DNA from: Kitasatospora griseola
Lineage (GTDB): Bacteria > Actinomycetota > Actinomycetes > Streptomycetales > Streptomycetaceae
Reading direction: 5' to 3'
DNA length: 44,582 bases
Assembly: GCF_014648555.1 (NCBI RefSeq)
Contig: NZ_BMRI01000043.1
Span: 1-44,582 of the forward strand
Part shown: positions 6,785 to 14,602 of the stretch, piece after piece
Layout: every line of letters begins with the position of its first letter
Position numbering within the stretch: position 1 is the first letter of the stretch
The notes under the pieces: generated by a model
Database searches by the model: none
Told to the model about the DNA's origin: nothing
What the model saw: the letters and a program-made list of their open reading frames with translations, nothing else
Translations under genes and position numbers: made by a program

Positions 6785-8425
6785 ATGGGGAAGAAGCAAC
6801 GGGATTGCGTCGCCTGCGGTGCCCCGGTCGGCTATCTCGACCGCGAGCACTGCTGTCGGTGCTGGCGGTCGTTGAAGGAACAGGCTGCGAAGGAGAGTTG
6901 TCCGTCCTGCGGCAAGGACCGAGTGCTTCGAGCGGACACCGGTCGGTGTGTCGATTGCTCGCGCGTCTGCGAGGAGTGCGGCCATCCGGTCCGCGTCGCT
7001 GGCAACCGTCTGTGCCGTGACTGCCGCCGCCGGGCGGAGCGCGAGGCCGCGAAGACACTGTGCCCGCGCTGCGGCCGGCCCGGTGTCGTGCGCGAGGAGA
7101 CAGGCTGGTGCGGCTCGTGCTCCCGGCCCCGGCAGCAGAAACAGCCGCCACGGGTCTGCGTCGAGTGCGGCCAACTGCGTCGCCATGCCGGCCTGGGACT
7201 GTGCTCTCCCTGCTGGCAACGACACCCTGGGCGGCCCTTCATCCGGGGCGAGCACCTGCGCGACCGGCTCGTGGACCCGCCCGGCTGGCTCGACGACTTC
7301 GTCGCCCACGTGGCCGCCCGGCACTGCGTCGCCCGGGCCTGCAGCTTCATTACCGAGATGGGCCGGCTCCTGCAGGACGAACTCTCCAACTCGCCCCAGG
7401 CCCTGCTGGAAAGGTCCCGCCGCCCGGGCCGGTCCATGGGCACCTTCGCCCGCACGTTGGAGGACTTCTTCACCCTGCAAGGCCTGGCGCTGCCCACCGA
7501 CCAGGCCGAGCGACTCGCGGCGGGACGCCGCAAGCGCCGCGTCGACGCCGCCCCCGAATCCCTCCGACCGGCGGTCGCAGCCTTCGACGCCTCGCGCATG
7601 CGAGCCCAGGACCGGGCCCGCCGGGCCGGCACCCGCCCACGCAGCAATCTCACCCTGGAGGCCGCCCTCGCCACCATGCGCGATCTGGCGGTGTTCCTCA
7701 CGGATCAGCGCGGCAAGGGCGACTGGGCTCTGGTCGACGTCCACGACATCGAAGCCTTCCTGGCCACGCTGCCCAAGGCCCGCAAGCGCCGTCTCACCGT
7801 GTTGCGGCAGTTCTTCGGCTTCGCCCGCTCGCAGCGCGTGATCCTCGTTGATCCGACCCGCGGACTGACCGCGAAGGAAGGAAGCGGATACCGAGGCCGG
7901 ACCCTCACGCTCGACCAGCAGCGTCACCTATTCCGCCGGTGGACCTGCAAAAATGACGGGGCCCACCCTCACGAAGCCCTGCTCGGCATGCTCGCCCTGC
8001 TGCACGGCGCCTCCAGTTCCGAGGTCCGTATGCTGCAGGTCACCGACATCAACCCAGCCGCGCGAACCGTCCGGCTCGGCAAACGACCGCACCCGGTCCC
8101 GCTCGACCCCGCTTCCTGGGCCGTGCTGCAACGATGCCTCGCCCACCGGGCGGCTTGGTCGACGCAGAACCCGCACGTCATGGTCACCAAGGGAACGAAG
8201 GGCGGCCGAAGTCCGGCATCAACGGCATACCTGTCCCACGTCCTTGACGACTGCGGCTACCCACCACGCATGGTCCGCGGCACCCGCCTGGTCGACCTCG
8301 TCAACACCATGGACCCCAAGCTGGTCGCCGCCGCCTTCGGCATGGACCCGCAGGCCACCCTCATCTACCTTGCTGATCACATCGATCCAACTCGTCTGCC
8401 CGCCCAGCACCAGAAGAGGAACTGA
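6785..8425 (+). CDS. Zinc-ribbon protein with degenerate tyrosine-recombinase domain
   Basis: The N-terminal 150 residues hold a series of CxxC knuckles (CVACGAP, CCRCW, CPSCGK, CVDC, CEECGHP, CPRCGRPG, CVECGQ, CSPCW), which suggest five or six small zinc ribbons. Residues about 280-545 have a recombinase-like layout with a SAM-like segment (LEAALATMRDLAVFL; ARKRRLTVLRQFFGFARSQ) and a catalytic-type domain. The key positions are changed. Arg-I is replaced in HGASSSEVRML (about 406-415), the HxLR box reads RGTRLVDL (about 498) and the H/W box reads FGMDPQA. Only the Tyr in LIYLAD (about 527) remains. It is probably a non-catalytic DNA-binding partner of the upstream recombinase. ATG 6785 lies one codon after an alternative GTG. 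Confidence 0.7.
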   Translation: MGKKQRDCVACGAPVGYLDREHCCRCWRSLKEQAAKESCPSCGKDRVLRADTGRCVDCSRVCEECGHPVRVAGNRLCRDCRRRAEREAAKTLCPRCGRPGVVREETGWCGSCSRPRQQKQPPRVCVECGQLRRHAGLGLCSPCWQRHPGRPFIRGEHLRDRLVDPPGWLDDFVAHVAARHCVARACSFITEMGRLLQDELSNSPQALLERSRRPGRSMGTFARTLEDFFTLQGLALPTDQAERLAAGRRKRRVDAAPESLRPAVAAFDASRMRAQDRARRAGTRPRSNLTLEAALATMRDLAVFLTDQRGKGDWALVDVHDIEAFLATLPKARKRRLTVLRQFFGFARSQRVILVDPTRGLTAKEGSGYRGRTLTLDQQRHLFRRWTCKNDGAHPHEALLGMLALLHGASSSEVRMLQVTDINPAARTVRLGKRPHPVPLDPASWAVLQRCLAHRAAWSTQNPHVMVTKGTKGGRSPASTAYLSHVLDDCGYPPRMVRGTRLVDLVNTMDPKLVAAAFGMDPQATLIYLADHIDPTRLPAQHQKRN

Positions 8426-8426
8426 C

Positions 8427-8807
8427 ATGCGACACCTTGCCCCCGCCTTGGCCCTCGGCGCCCTCCGACGCGGGAAGCAGATCGAGCAGTTCCTGGGCGC
8501 CATCGAAAGCGACTTCGGTCCCGGGCTTCGCTGGATCGCGCTCAGCCCCGGCTCAACGGGCGTCACCGTCTACCTGAGCGATGTCGAGGACATCGGCACC
8601 GACACCTTTCTCGACATCACCGAGTTCCCACCCCTGGATCCCGAGGACGAGACGTGGGGCCGGGAGATCGCCGTCCTGCCCACCCCTGAGGACGCACTCC
8701 AGCTGGCAGAGCGCGATCTCGCCGCTGACCCCGAGCACTGGGTCAACCAGGGCATCGTCTGCGACGAGTACCAAGACTTCCGGACCGTACGCAGGTCGAA
8801 CCCGTGA
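8427..8807 (+). CDS. Small acidic protein of the recombinase element
   Basis: The product has 126 residues and starts 1 bp after the preceding stop, behind a clear GAAGAGGA ribosome-binding site, so it belongs to the same operon. The N-terminus (LGALRRGKQIEQFLGAI) is helical. The rest is acidic with alternating strands (GVTVYLSDVEDIGT, FLDITEFPPLDPEDE) and ends YQDFRTVRRSNP. I do not recognise it. Its place as the last gene before the right junction suggests an accessory recombination factor or passenger. Confidence 0.6.
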   Translation: MRHLAPALALGALRRGKQIEQFLGAIESDFGPGLRWIALSPGSTGVTVYLSDVEDIGTDTFLDITEFPPLDPEDETWGREIAVLPTPEDALQLAERDLAADPEHWVNQGIVCDEYQDFRTVRRSNP

Positions 8808-8824
8808 GGTTTCGGCGCTGCCTC

Positions 8825-8848
8825 GCACAGGTTCGCCGGAACATGTGC
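8825..8848. repeat. 24-bp palindrome at the right end of the recombinase element
   Basis: GCACAGGTTC-GCCG-GAACATGTGC has two 10-bp arms with one mismatched pair around a 4-bp spacer, which is the shape of a tyrosine-recombinase core site. It ends 3 bp before istB coding sense resumes (8851). The left junction carries GCACTTGTTC (5257-5266), matching one arm with a single change. Confidence 0.6.
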
Positions 8849-8850
8849 GC

Positions 8851-9498
8851 TTTGGCGATGCCGACGTTCGTGGTCAAGATGGTGCTCGACTTCAGATACC
8901 GCTGGTTGATCACCTGGAACAGCGCGGACGCGCCGTCCTCGGGCAGCGGGAGGTAGCCGAGCTCGTCCACGATCAGCAGCTTCGGGCCGGCGAAGAAGTT
9001 CATGCAGGTCTTCCACCGGCCTTCCAGCGCGGCCTTGTGGCAGCGGGCGGCGAGGTCGGCGGCGGTGGTGAAGTAGACTCGGTGGCCGGCCTCGACGGCG
9101 GCCCGGCCGAGCGCGACCGACAGCATCGTCTTGCCGACGCAGGGCGGGCCGACGAACAGCACGTTGCTCGCGTCGTCCAGGAACCGCAGGGTCGCAAGGT
9201 CCCGGATCAGCTTCTCGTCGACGCCGGGCTGTGCGGCGAAGTCGAAGTCCGCGAGCGACCAGGGCTCGGGCAGACAGGCGAACCGCTCCCGGGCGGCCAG
9301 GCGTCGGGCCTCGGTCGCCTCGACCTCGATCTCCAGCAGCCGCTCCAGCGCGGCGGTCATCGACATCCGCTCGGTGCGGGCCTGGTCCAGCACCCGGTTG
9401 AGCGCCTCGGCGGCGTCGTTCAGCTTCAGGTAGGACAGGTGTCCCTTCAACTGCTGGAAGCGCCTGGCCTCGCTCATCTGCATCGGTGACGTGCTCAC
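8851..9498 (-). pseudogene. istB: istB 5' part, interrupted
   Basis: This is the helper ATPase of IS21-like transposition. It starts with GTG at 9498, overlapping the istA stop (GTGA), and encodes MSEARRFQQLKGHLSYLKLN, the Walker A motif GPPCVGKTML, the Walker B region LLIVDELGYLPL and the sensor segment STILTTNVGIAK. It then runs into foreign sequence (AHMFRRTCAR...). IstB is normally about 250-260 residues; here about 216 remain, and the last 55 or so are at 5081-5245. The gene is inactive unless the insert excises. Confidence 0.8.
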
Positions 9499-10862
9499 TC
9501 CCCGTGGTCCTCCTCGGGTGTCGGGGCGGTCCGCAGCCGGTCGGCCACTGCGGCGTAGTGGGAAAGATCGATGACGACCCGCTCCGCGGTCGCGGAGCCG
9601 CTCGTGCCGGTCCCGCGCAGGCGGTCGGCCTCGGCGAGCGCGGCCTGCGACGGCGGCCGGCGGACCTTGCTCTTGCAGGGCGCCCGGTCGGAGAACGACG
9701 CCAGCACCGCGCGCTCCAGCGCGATCACGTGCCCGGCGTCGCGGACGACCTGCCCGGACCCGCCCGGCGCCCGGCGGTGCTTGGCGACCACCGCCCGACC
9801 GGCCGTCAGGAAGTGCAGGTAGTCCTCGCCCAGGCGGTGCAGGACCACGACCTGGACGCCCGGCAGGCCCGGCGGGACGGAGTACTGGTTGCCGTCGAAG
9901 GACACCAGCCCCTGCGGGCTCACGGTGCGCTCGACCTCCAGCTCGGCCGGGAACGGCCGGGTCGGGACCTCCAGCAGCGGCTCCGCCCCGGCGAGTTCGG
10001 CGACCGTCGCCGACGCGCCGTCGATCCGGCGCCGCCGCTCGTCCATCCGGGCCGCGAGCTTGTCGACGCCGGACTGGGCCTGCTCGACGCTCAGCGCGTC
10101 CGGGACCGTGCGCCACCAGCGTTGCGCCACCGAGTGGTTGGCCTTCTCCATCACGCCCTTGCGGTTGCCGCGCCGCGGCGGGCAGATGCCGACGCCGACG
10201 CCGACGCCGTAGTACTTCGCGACCGCGGCGAACGCCGGCAGCACCCGGCCGCTTGGCGGGTGGCAGACGGTGGCCATCCGGTCGAATCGCCAGCGCCGGG
10301 CCGTGCCGCCGAGTTTGCGCACCACCTTGTCCAGGGCCTGCACCAGGTGCGGGAAGTCCTCGGCCTCCGCGAGCACCGCCCGCCAGCGGCCCGAGTGCGC
10401 GAGCGCCCCGACCAGCAGGTGGGCGTGCGAGCCGACGCCCCAGGCCGCGGGCGGGTCGGGCAGCTCCAGCCAGTCGAACTGGATCTCCTCGCCCGGCGGG
10501 TGCGCGATCACCGCGACGTCCCGGCCGGTCGCGGCCTTGCAGGGCTCGCAGTGCGGGCGGACTTGGTGGCGGCGAAGGGCCCGGGTGAACGTCGAGTAGG
10601 CGCCCCGGTAGCCGAGTTCGCAGACCTCGTCGAACAGCGCCGACGCCCACAAATGCGGGTCGTCCGCCAGGCGTTGGCGACAGTAGTCCATGAACGGCAC
10701 GAAGGCGTCCGGGAGTTGGGCCCGGTGCTCGGGCACGCGCTCCCCGTTCAGGTAGGCCCTGATCGTCTTGCGGTCGCGGCCCGGGTGCCGGGCGATAGCC
10801 GAGATGGACCAGCCCTGCCGACGCAGCGCATGAGCGTCCACGTCTTCCTCCCGCGTCAGCAC
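9495..10862 (-). CDS. istA: IstA, IS21-family DDE transposase
   Basis: This 455-residue transposase starts at GTG 10862 (VLTREEDVDAHAL). An N-terminal HTH (ISAIARHPGRDRKTIRAYL) is followed by the DDE core: Asp in EIQFDWLELPD, Asp in RRWRFDRMATV and Glu in GNRKGVMEKANHSV. A Mu-type C-terminal beta domain (VSFDGNQYSVPPGLPG) and a basic tail follow. The stop overlaps the istB start, the usual istA-istB arrangement. The frame is open further upstream but becomes Cys/Pro-rich and non-conserved. With istB split, the element should not be autonomously mobile. Confidence 0.85.
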   Translation of the reverse strand: MLTREEDVDAHALRRQGWSISAIARHPGRDRKTIRAYLNGERVPEHRAQLPDAFVPFMDYCRQRLADDPHLWASALFDEVCELGYRGAYSTFTRALRRHQVRPHCEPCKAATGRDVAVIAHPPGEEIQFDWLELPDPPAAWGVGSHAHLLVGALAHSGRWRAVLAEAEDFPHLVQALDKVVRKLGGTARRWRFDRMATVCHPPSGRVLPAFAAVAKYYGVGVGVGICPPRRGNRKGVMEKANHSVAQRWWRTVPDALSVEQAQSGVDKLAARMDERRRRIDGASATVAELAGAEPLLEVPTRPFPAELEVERTVSPQGLVSFDGNQYSVPPGLPGVQVVVLHRLGEDYLHFLTAGRAVVAKHRRAPGGSGQVVRDAGHVIALERAVLASFSDRAPCKSKVRRPPSQAALAEADRLRGTGTSGSATAERVVIDLSHYAAVADRLRTAPTPEEDHGE

Positions 10863-10905
10863 CAGGGCCCCCGAACAGGCCGAACTCGTTGCGAACGCAG
10901 ACTTT

Positions 10906-10940
10906 CCAACCGGACACGAACCAACCGGACACGCCGGACA
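10906..10940. repeat. Direct repeats at IS21 right end
   Basis: CCAACCGGACACG occurs at 10906-10918 and 10921-10933, with a partial copy CCGGACA at 10934-10940. The spacing is 15 bp. Multiple short terminal repeats bound by IstA are a hallmark of IS21 ends. They lie just upstream of istA and place the right terminus close to 10940-10943. Confidence 0.5.
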
Positions 10941-11117
10941 ACACCACCCGAAGGGTGGGGAGGTCCACTGAGCAGGTTTGACCGTCCGGCCGAGCATGGA
11001 GCGCGCAGGGCGCAGCTCCGGCTGCCCTCCTTGCGCAACCTTCCGATATGTTCTCCCGGACTTGCAGTCGGAGGACGGTGCGCTCGGCACCCAGATTCCT
11101 AATTAGGGAGACAAGCA

Positions 11118-11642
11118 GTGACCTCGGCCCTGGTAAGGGAGATAGCCGACCTGGTCGGATGGGATCGCGCTAGAACGGCAGACATCGACTGGGCGCCAGC
11201 CGAGCAGACCCTGGGGCTGAGAATTCCCGGATCATTCAAAGAAATTGCGGAAGTGTTCGGTCCCGGCGAGTTCAGTCAGTACCTGTTCGTCTCCAGCCCG
11301 GGAGACGAACACGCCAGCGAGTCCCTGGTGCGCGAGGTGACCCTCTGGTCAGAGCCCACCATCAGCGCAGACCTCATGCACCCATACCTGCCGCGTCCCG
11401 CAGCCGGAGGACTGGTGGCATGGGGGCGCACCTGCCAAGCCGACACATTTTTCTGGCTCCCCGACTCTGACGACCCGGACTCCTGGCCGATCCTCGCACT
11501 GGAGGAAGACTTCGCCGGTTGGCACAGATTCGATATGACCGTTCCAGAATTCATCCTCAAAGTTATCGGCCCAAGCGGAGGAGTTCACCCGTTTTCGGTC
11601 GGGGACATCGTCCCTCCGTCCTTTCAGCCATTGGATCGTTGA
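11118..11642 (+). CDS. SMI1/KNR4 (SUKH) family protein
   Basis: This 174-residue protein starts at GTG 11118, preceded by GGGAG at 11105-11109. The pattern matches the SUKH superfamily: the early W (IDWAPAEQTLGLRIPGSFKE), the 'G.GEF' turn as FGPGEFSQYLFV, the central Trp-rich strands LVAWGRTCQADTFFWLPD, and WPILALEEDFAGWHRFD. In bacteria these are mostly immunity proteins to polymorphic toxin nucleases. No toxin gene is adjacent, so this may be an orphan immunity gene stranded between IS elements. Confidence 0.75.
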   Translation: MTSALVREIADLVGWDRARTADIDWAPAEQTLGLRIPGSFKEIAEVFGPGEFSQYLFVSSPGDEHASESLVREVTLWSEPTISADLMHPYLPRPAAGGLVAWGRTCQADTFFWLPDSDDPDSWPILALEEDFAGWHRFDMTVPEFILKVIGPSGGVHPFSVGDIVPPSFQPLDR

Positions 11643-11801
11643 CAGGGGCTTTGCAGTCGATCAACTTGGCCAGTCTTACGAACATGATTGCGAGCCTGCC
11701 ACCCTTCCGGGCCTGCGGCGAACCCGCGCCGCTCCACCGAAGGTGGGGAACCAAGGTGAGCAGGTCCGGCCACCCCCAGAGCACAGGGTGGGGAAATTCA
11801 A

Positions 11802-11837
11802 GGCTGTGGCACACATTTCGTGACAATCACGGAGGTG
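11802..11837 (+). repeat. ISL3 left inverted repeat
   Basis: It begins GGCTGTGGCACACATTTCG and continues TGACAATCACGGAGGTG. The copy at the other end differs only at C/T and A/G positions. The transposase TGA lies within it. Confidence 0.75.
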
Positions 11838-13425
11838 TGGCCAGCACGAGCGTCCGTAGTAGCGGGAAGGAAGCCCGACCGTATGACCGGCGCTTGATGA
11901 GCTTGATCCGCGTAACCTGGCCCTCGACAGCACCTGAATTCCACTTGAGGGTAAGGCCGTTGATGACGGCGTCCCAGTCGTTCTGCAGGAAGGCAGCGAA
12001 GGACTGGATCGGTTGCGGGCCGTTGGTCAGGGCCCGGTCCATCCAGGTCGGCAGCTCAGTGCCGCGTCGTTCACGGGTGATGGCGGCGAAGTCGCGTGCC
12101 AGCTCGGCGGCCACGGCAAGGTCTGGGCAGGCGTCCAGGACCTGGTCGAGTTGCGTGCGCTCGCCTGCGGTCAGGGAGTCGGGGCGACGCATGATCCAGG
12201 CCGCGATCCGGCGTGGTCGCGGGATCGGACGAGGTTCTTCGACGGCGGTTCCGGCCCGCAGGGTCGCGACGTATCTGCGCACCACGACCTTGCTGCCGCG
12301 GTAGCCGCGCTCGTGGATCTCCCGATAGAGCTGGGCGGCGTTGGTGCCGCCGGTGCGGTATCGCTGCTGAATGTAGGACTTGAACCGGGCGAGGAGTTCG
12401 GGCCTCCGATCCCGCGCGGAGGCCACGAGGTCGTCGAGGTCGCTGGTCGCGTAGCGTCGTACGGTCTTGCGGTCGAGCTGGAGCTCCCGGCTGATGGCAC
12501 TGAGGCTGTCGCCGCGGTTGAGCCTGTCGTGGACGTCTTTGTGTCGTTGCCGGACCCGGGCGATGATCTGGCTGTCCGGCGGGTCGTCTGCGGGTGGGAC
12601 CGGTTCGATCAGGGCCAGGATCATGTCGGGGGCTGTTCGGTCAGCGTCCTTGAGCAGGCAGGCGCGGTGGGCGTGGGCGGTGCGTTCGACTGCGCGCGTC
12701 AGGCTGTGGAGCAGGTGCCAGCGGTCCGCGACCTGGATCGCCTCGGGAGCCGCCCGCCGTGTGGCCTCGCTGAAGGCGCTGGAGCGGTCCCGGCAGACGA
12801 TCTCGACGCCTGGATGTTCGGCCAGCCAGGCCGCCAGGGTGTCTGCGGCGCGGTCGGGCAGCAGGTCGATGGGCCGGTGGGTCTCGACGTCGATGAGCAC
12901 CGTGCCGTAGGTGTGGCCCTTGCGGAACGCGAACTCGTCGACACCGAGCACCCTCACGGCGGAGGCAGGTGGGTCGGGCAACCGTCGGACCTGGCGCAGG
13001 ATCGTCCCCCGGCTGGCCCGGAGACCAAGGTAGGGCGCGAGGCGGCTGCCGGCCCGCCCGCCGACGGCGAGTCCCACTGCCTTCAGCATCCGGACAGCCG
13101 CCTCAGTGGCCCGGCCGTGGCGCTCCGTCAGGCGCTGGACCTGCTCGGCGAACGTCCGTCGGCTACACCCACCGTGATCGCAGAAGAACCGACGGACCCG
13201 CAGGGTCAGGACGACGAGTCGGCCGCCGAGCGGTCGATCAGCCAGGCGTCGCCGGTACGTACTGTGCACCCTCCCGCCCATCGCCCCGCAGCTCGGGCAC
13301 TCCGCTGCCGGGCGCCGGCTGTGAGCATCGACTCGGACCACGTTCTCATCTGTCCGGATCTGCTCCACCACCAGGTCTTCGACCTCGGGCCAGACCAAAC
13401 TCCGGATCTCGCATGCATCCCCCAC
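11827..13425 (-). CDS. ISL3-family transposase
   Basis: This 532-residue transposase starts at GTG 13425. The N-terminal ISL3 zinc finger is CPSCGAMGGRVHS ... FFCDHGGCSRRTF (C-x2-C, C-x4-C). The DDE core follows: Asp in VLGVDEFAFRKG, Asp in EIVCRDRSSAF and Glu in WNSGAVEGQVTRIK. An HTH insertion (DSLSAISRELQLDRKTVRRY) is typical of the longer subgroup. The C-terminus ends KLIKRRSYGRASFPLLR plus LVLATPP. All key residues are present, so it could be active. Confidence 0.9.
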   Translation of the reverse strand: MGDACEIRSLVWPEVEDLVVEQIRTDENVVRVDAHSRRPAAECPSCGAMGGRVHSTYRRRLADRPLGGRLVVLTLRVRRFFCDHGGCSRRTFAEQVQRLTERHGRATEAAVRMLKAVGLAVGGRAGSRLAPYLGLRASRGTILRQVRRLPDPPASAVRVLGVDEFAFRKGHTYGTVLIDVETHRPIDLLPDRAADTLAAWLAEHPGVEIVCRDRSSAFSEATRRAAPEAIQVADRWHLLHSLTRAVERTAHAHRACLLKDADRTAPDMILALIEPVPPADDPPDSQIIARVRQRHKDVHDRLNRGDSLSAISRELQLDRKTVRRYATSDLDDLVASARDRRPELLARFKSYIQQRYRTGGTNAAQLYREIHERGYRGSKVVVRRYVATLRAGTAVEEPRPIPRPRRIAAWIMRRPDSLTAGERTQLDQVLDACPDLAVAAELARDFAAITRERRGTELPTWMDRALTNGPQPIQSFAAFLQNDWDAVINGLTLKWNSGAVEGQVTRIKLIKRRSYGRASFPLLRTLVLATPP

Positions 13426-13541
13426 TCAGCCAACGCTTGCAGTTCTGCGGAGACCCCCTGAAGTAATGATCGAAAGTGACTGCCCCTCATCATCCGGTCA
13501 CAGAATGCGGCAACAGTCCCAGATGGCGCGATCGCAACGGC

Positions 13542-14189
13542 TCACCCGTGCAGGCCCCACTTATCGAGGCCGGAGTAGATGACGGCAGTCCGGTATCCAG
13601 GCTTGGCGAAGCACTCGGCCTCGCCCGTGTAGACCGCAATCAGTGAGTCTGTGCCTCGCCACCACCCGTCGGCCAGTGCTTTCACCTCCGGAACCGGTTC
13701 GTAGAGCCCGAGTTGAAGAGCGTCGACGTCCTCCCCGGTGACCTTGGTGATCTGCTTCGCCCACACCGCCGCGTGATGAGCGAGTGCGACTGACTCGACC
13801 CATCCTTCGACGCTCGCGTGCAGCGGCACCCATCGCTCGGCGTGGATTCCGAACTCGCCTCGGGGACCGATCATGAAGGAGAAGGGCACCGCGGTCCGCT
13901 GGTCTCCGGCCTCGAACCACCACCCACCCGTCGGCGTCCCCTCCGGCGTGTCCGGGCGGAAGATCCTCGGCCCGCCGTCATACATCGGCGCCGGCGGAAG
14001 CACCAAACCGCCCCAACGCTCATCGAAGGCCACGACCCGGTCGACTTCTGCTGCCGGGATCCCGTGCTCCACCCAGCGGCTCCGATACTCCTCGACCCCC
14101 AGACGTTCGACCCGGAGGCCGTGTACAGCAACGAAGGATCGAGCCCGTCGGGAGAGCCCGTCAGGCGCATCAGCAAGATGACGATTCAC
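13542..14189 (-). CDS. Unknown protein inside ISL3 boundaries
   Basis: The most protein-like frame runs from a GTG at 14189 (215 residues). It reads EEYRSRWVEHGIPAAEVDRV, AFDERWGGLVLPPAPMYDGG, WWFEAGDQRTAVPFSFMIGP, an aromatic middle, and ends YRTAVIYSGLDKWGLHG. The start is uncertain, since the first 30 residues could belong to another frame. The FDERWGGLVLPPAP segment resembles small uncharacterised streptomycete proteins, some of them toxin-immunity-like. As a passenger between IS ends it may have been carried by the element. Confidence 0.55.
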   Translation of the reverse strand: MNRHLADAPDGLSRRARSFVAVHGLRVERLGVEEYRSRWVEHGIPAAEVDRVVAFDERWGGLVLPPAPMYDGGPRIFRPDTPEGTPTGGWWFEAGDQRTAVPFSFMIGPRGEFGIHAERWVPLHASVEGWVESVALAHHAAVWAKQITKVTGEDVDALQLGLYEPVPEVKALADGWWRGTDSLIAVYTGEAECFAKPGYRTAVIYSGLDKWGLHG

Positions 14190-14287
14190 CCGATGGACGG
14201 TACACAGGTACCCAGCGCGGAGGACTGAGCAGCCCGGGGGCTCCGAACCGACGGCCCGGACGACCCTTTGATTCACTTCTGCTGCCC

Positions 14288-14323
14288 CACCTCCGTGACT
14301 GTCACGAAATATGTGCCACAGCC
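14288..14323 (-). repeat. ISL3 right inverted repeat
   Basis: Its reverse complement begins GGCTGTGGCACATATTTCG and is 34/36 identical to the left repeat. It interrupts an integrase reading frame directly, at codon 49. Confidence 0.75.
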
Positions 14324-14470
14324 GGCGTAGGTCTTGATCGTGTTGGGTGAGCAGTCGGCCGCGCGCAGGTACTCCAGGTACTGCTCGACCGGCCCTGCAA
14401 CGCTGAAGTCGTCCGCGAGGACAGTCCACGTCGACCCTTCGCCGAGCCTCACCCGCTGACTGGTCGCCAA
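14324..14470 (-). pseudogene. Tyrosine recombinase N-terminal fragment
   Basis: From a TTG at 14470, with GGAGAGG 4 bp upstream, the frame encodes a short basic/strand region, then DDFSVAGPVEQYLEYLRA and ADCSPNTIKTYA. The latter is the start of the core-binding (SAM-like) domain of phage-type integrases ('l..yl..l.....sp.Ti..Y'). After 49 residues it hits the ISL3 inverted repeat. The remainder of the integrase is not present on the other side of the IS. Confidence 0.7.
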
Positions 14471-14602
14471 GGCCTCTCCTCTGTCCCGTCGCTGTCAGCG
14501 GCACACGCCGCTGTACCGGATAACGCGGCGCTGACAGGAGGGACACGGGCCGGGACACGCCTGTTGCTGATGTCGATGACGCTCAGAAACAGGTACGGAT
14601 AA

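Larger units (their letters stand above)
5246..8850 (+). mobile_element. Tyrosine-recombinase element inserted in istB (Tn554/RIT-like layout)
   Basis: This 3.6-kb insert splits istB and carries four co-directional, tightly packed genes: an active-type tyrosine recombinase, an XRE-type regulator, a zinc-ribbon protein with a degenerate recombinase domain, and a small acidic protein. Two or three recombinase-fold genes in a row without DDE transposases resemble Tn554-like and recombinase-in-trio elements. A 24-bp palindrome sits at the right junction (8825-8848), and a related half-site, GCACTTGTTC, sits at the left (5257-5266). Borders are inferred from the istB break and are good to about 10 bp. 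Confidence 0.65.
5070..10943 (-). mobile_element. IS21-like element, interrupted by a second element
   Basis: istA and the 5' part of istB lie at 8851-10862 on the minus strand. The missing 3' part of istB lies at 5081-5245, in the same orientation and with the continuing protein sequence. The two pieces are separated by the recombinase element at about 5246-8850. At the right end there are short direct repeats (10906-10933) typical of IS21 termini. The left end is placed near the TGTC at 5070, because the zinc-finger frame is broken there. Exact termini and target duplication could not be resolved by eye. Confidence 0.65.
11802..14323 (-). mobile_element. ISL3-like element with a passenger gene
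   Basis: 36-bp inverted repeats differing at two positions bound this 2.5-kb segment (11802-11837 and 14288-14323). The transposase stop lies inside the left repeat, as in ISL3 elements. Between the transposase start (13425) and the right repeat lies an additional gene (13542-14189). The 8-bp flanks (AAATTCAA left, GGCGTAGG right) do not match, so no target duplication is seen. The two repeats may derive from different copies joined by deletion. Confidence 0.6.

Noticed and set aside
8743..10968. A single 741-codon fusion including IstB
   Set aside because: The N-terminal half is the istA gene read in the wrong frame; only the part from 9498 is IstB.
12013..13461. 482-codon plus-strand frame
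   Set aside because: It is antisense to the ISL3 transposase, whose zinc finger and DDE residues are intact.
13542..14558. 338-codon minus-strand protein spanning the ISL3 right repeat
   Set aside because: The N-terminal third is the inverted repeat and integrase remnant read in another frame; only the part from about 14189 looks like protein.
14490..14600. tRNA gene as integration site next to the integrase remnant
   Set aside because: The inverted repeats do not form a cloverleaf and no TTCGA-type T-loop with a matching acceptor stem is present.
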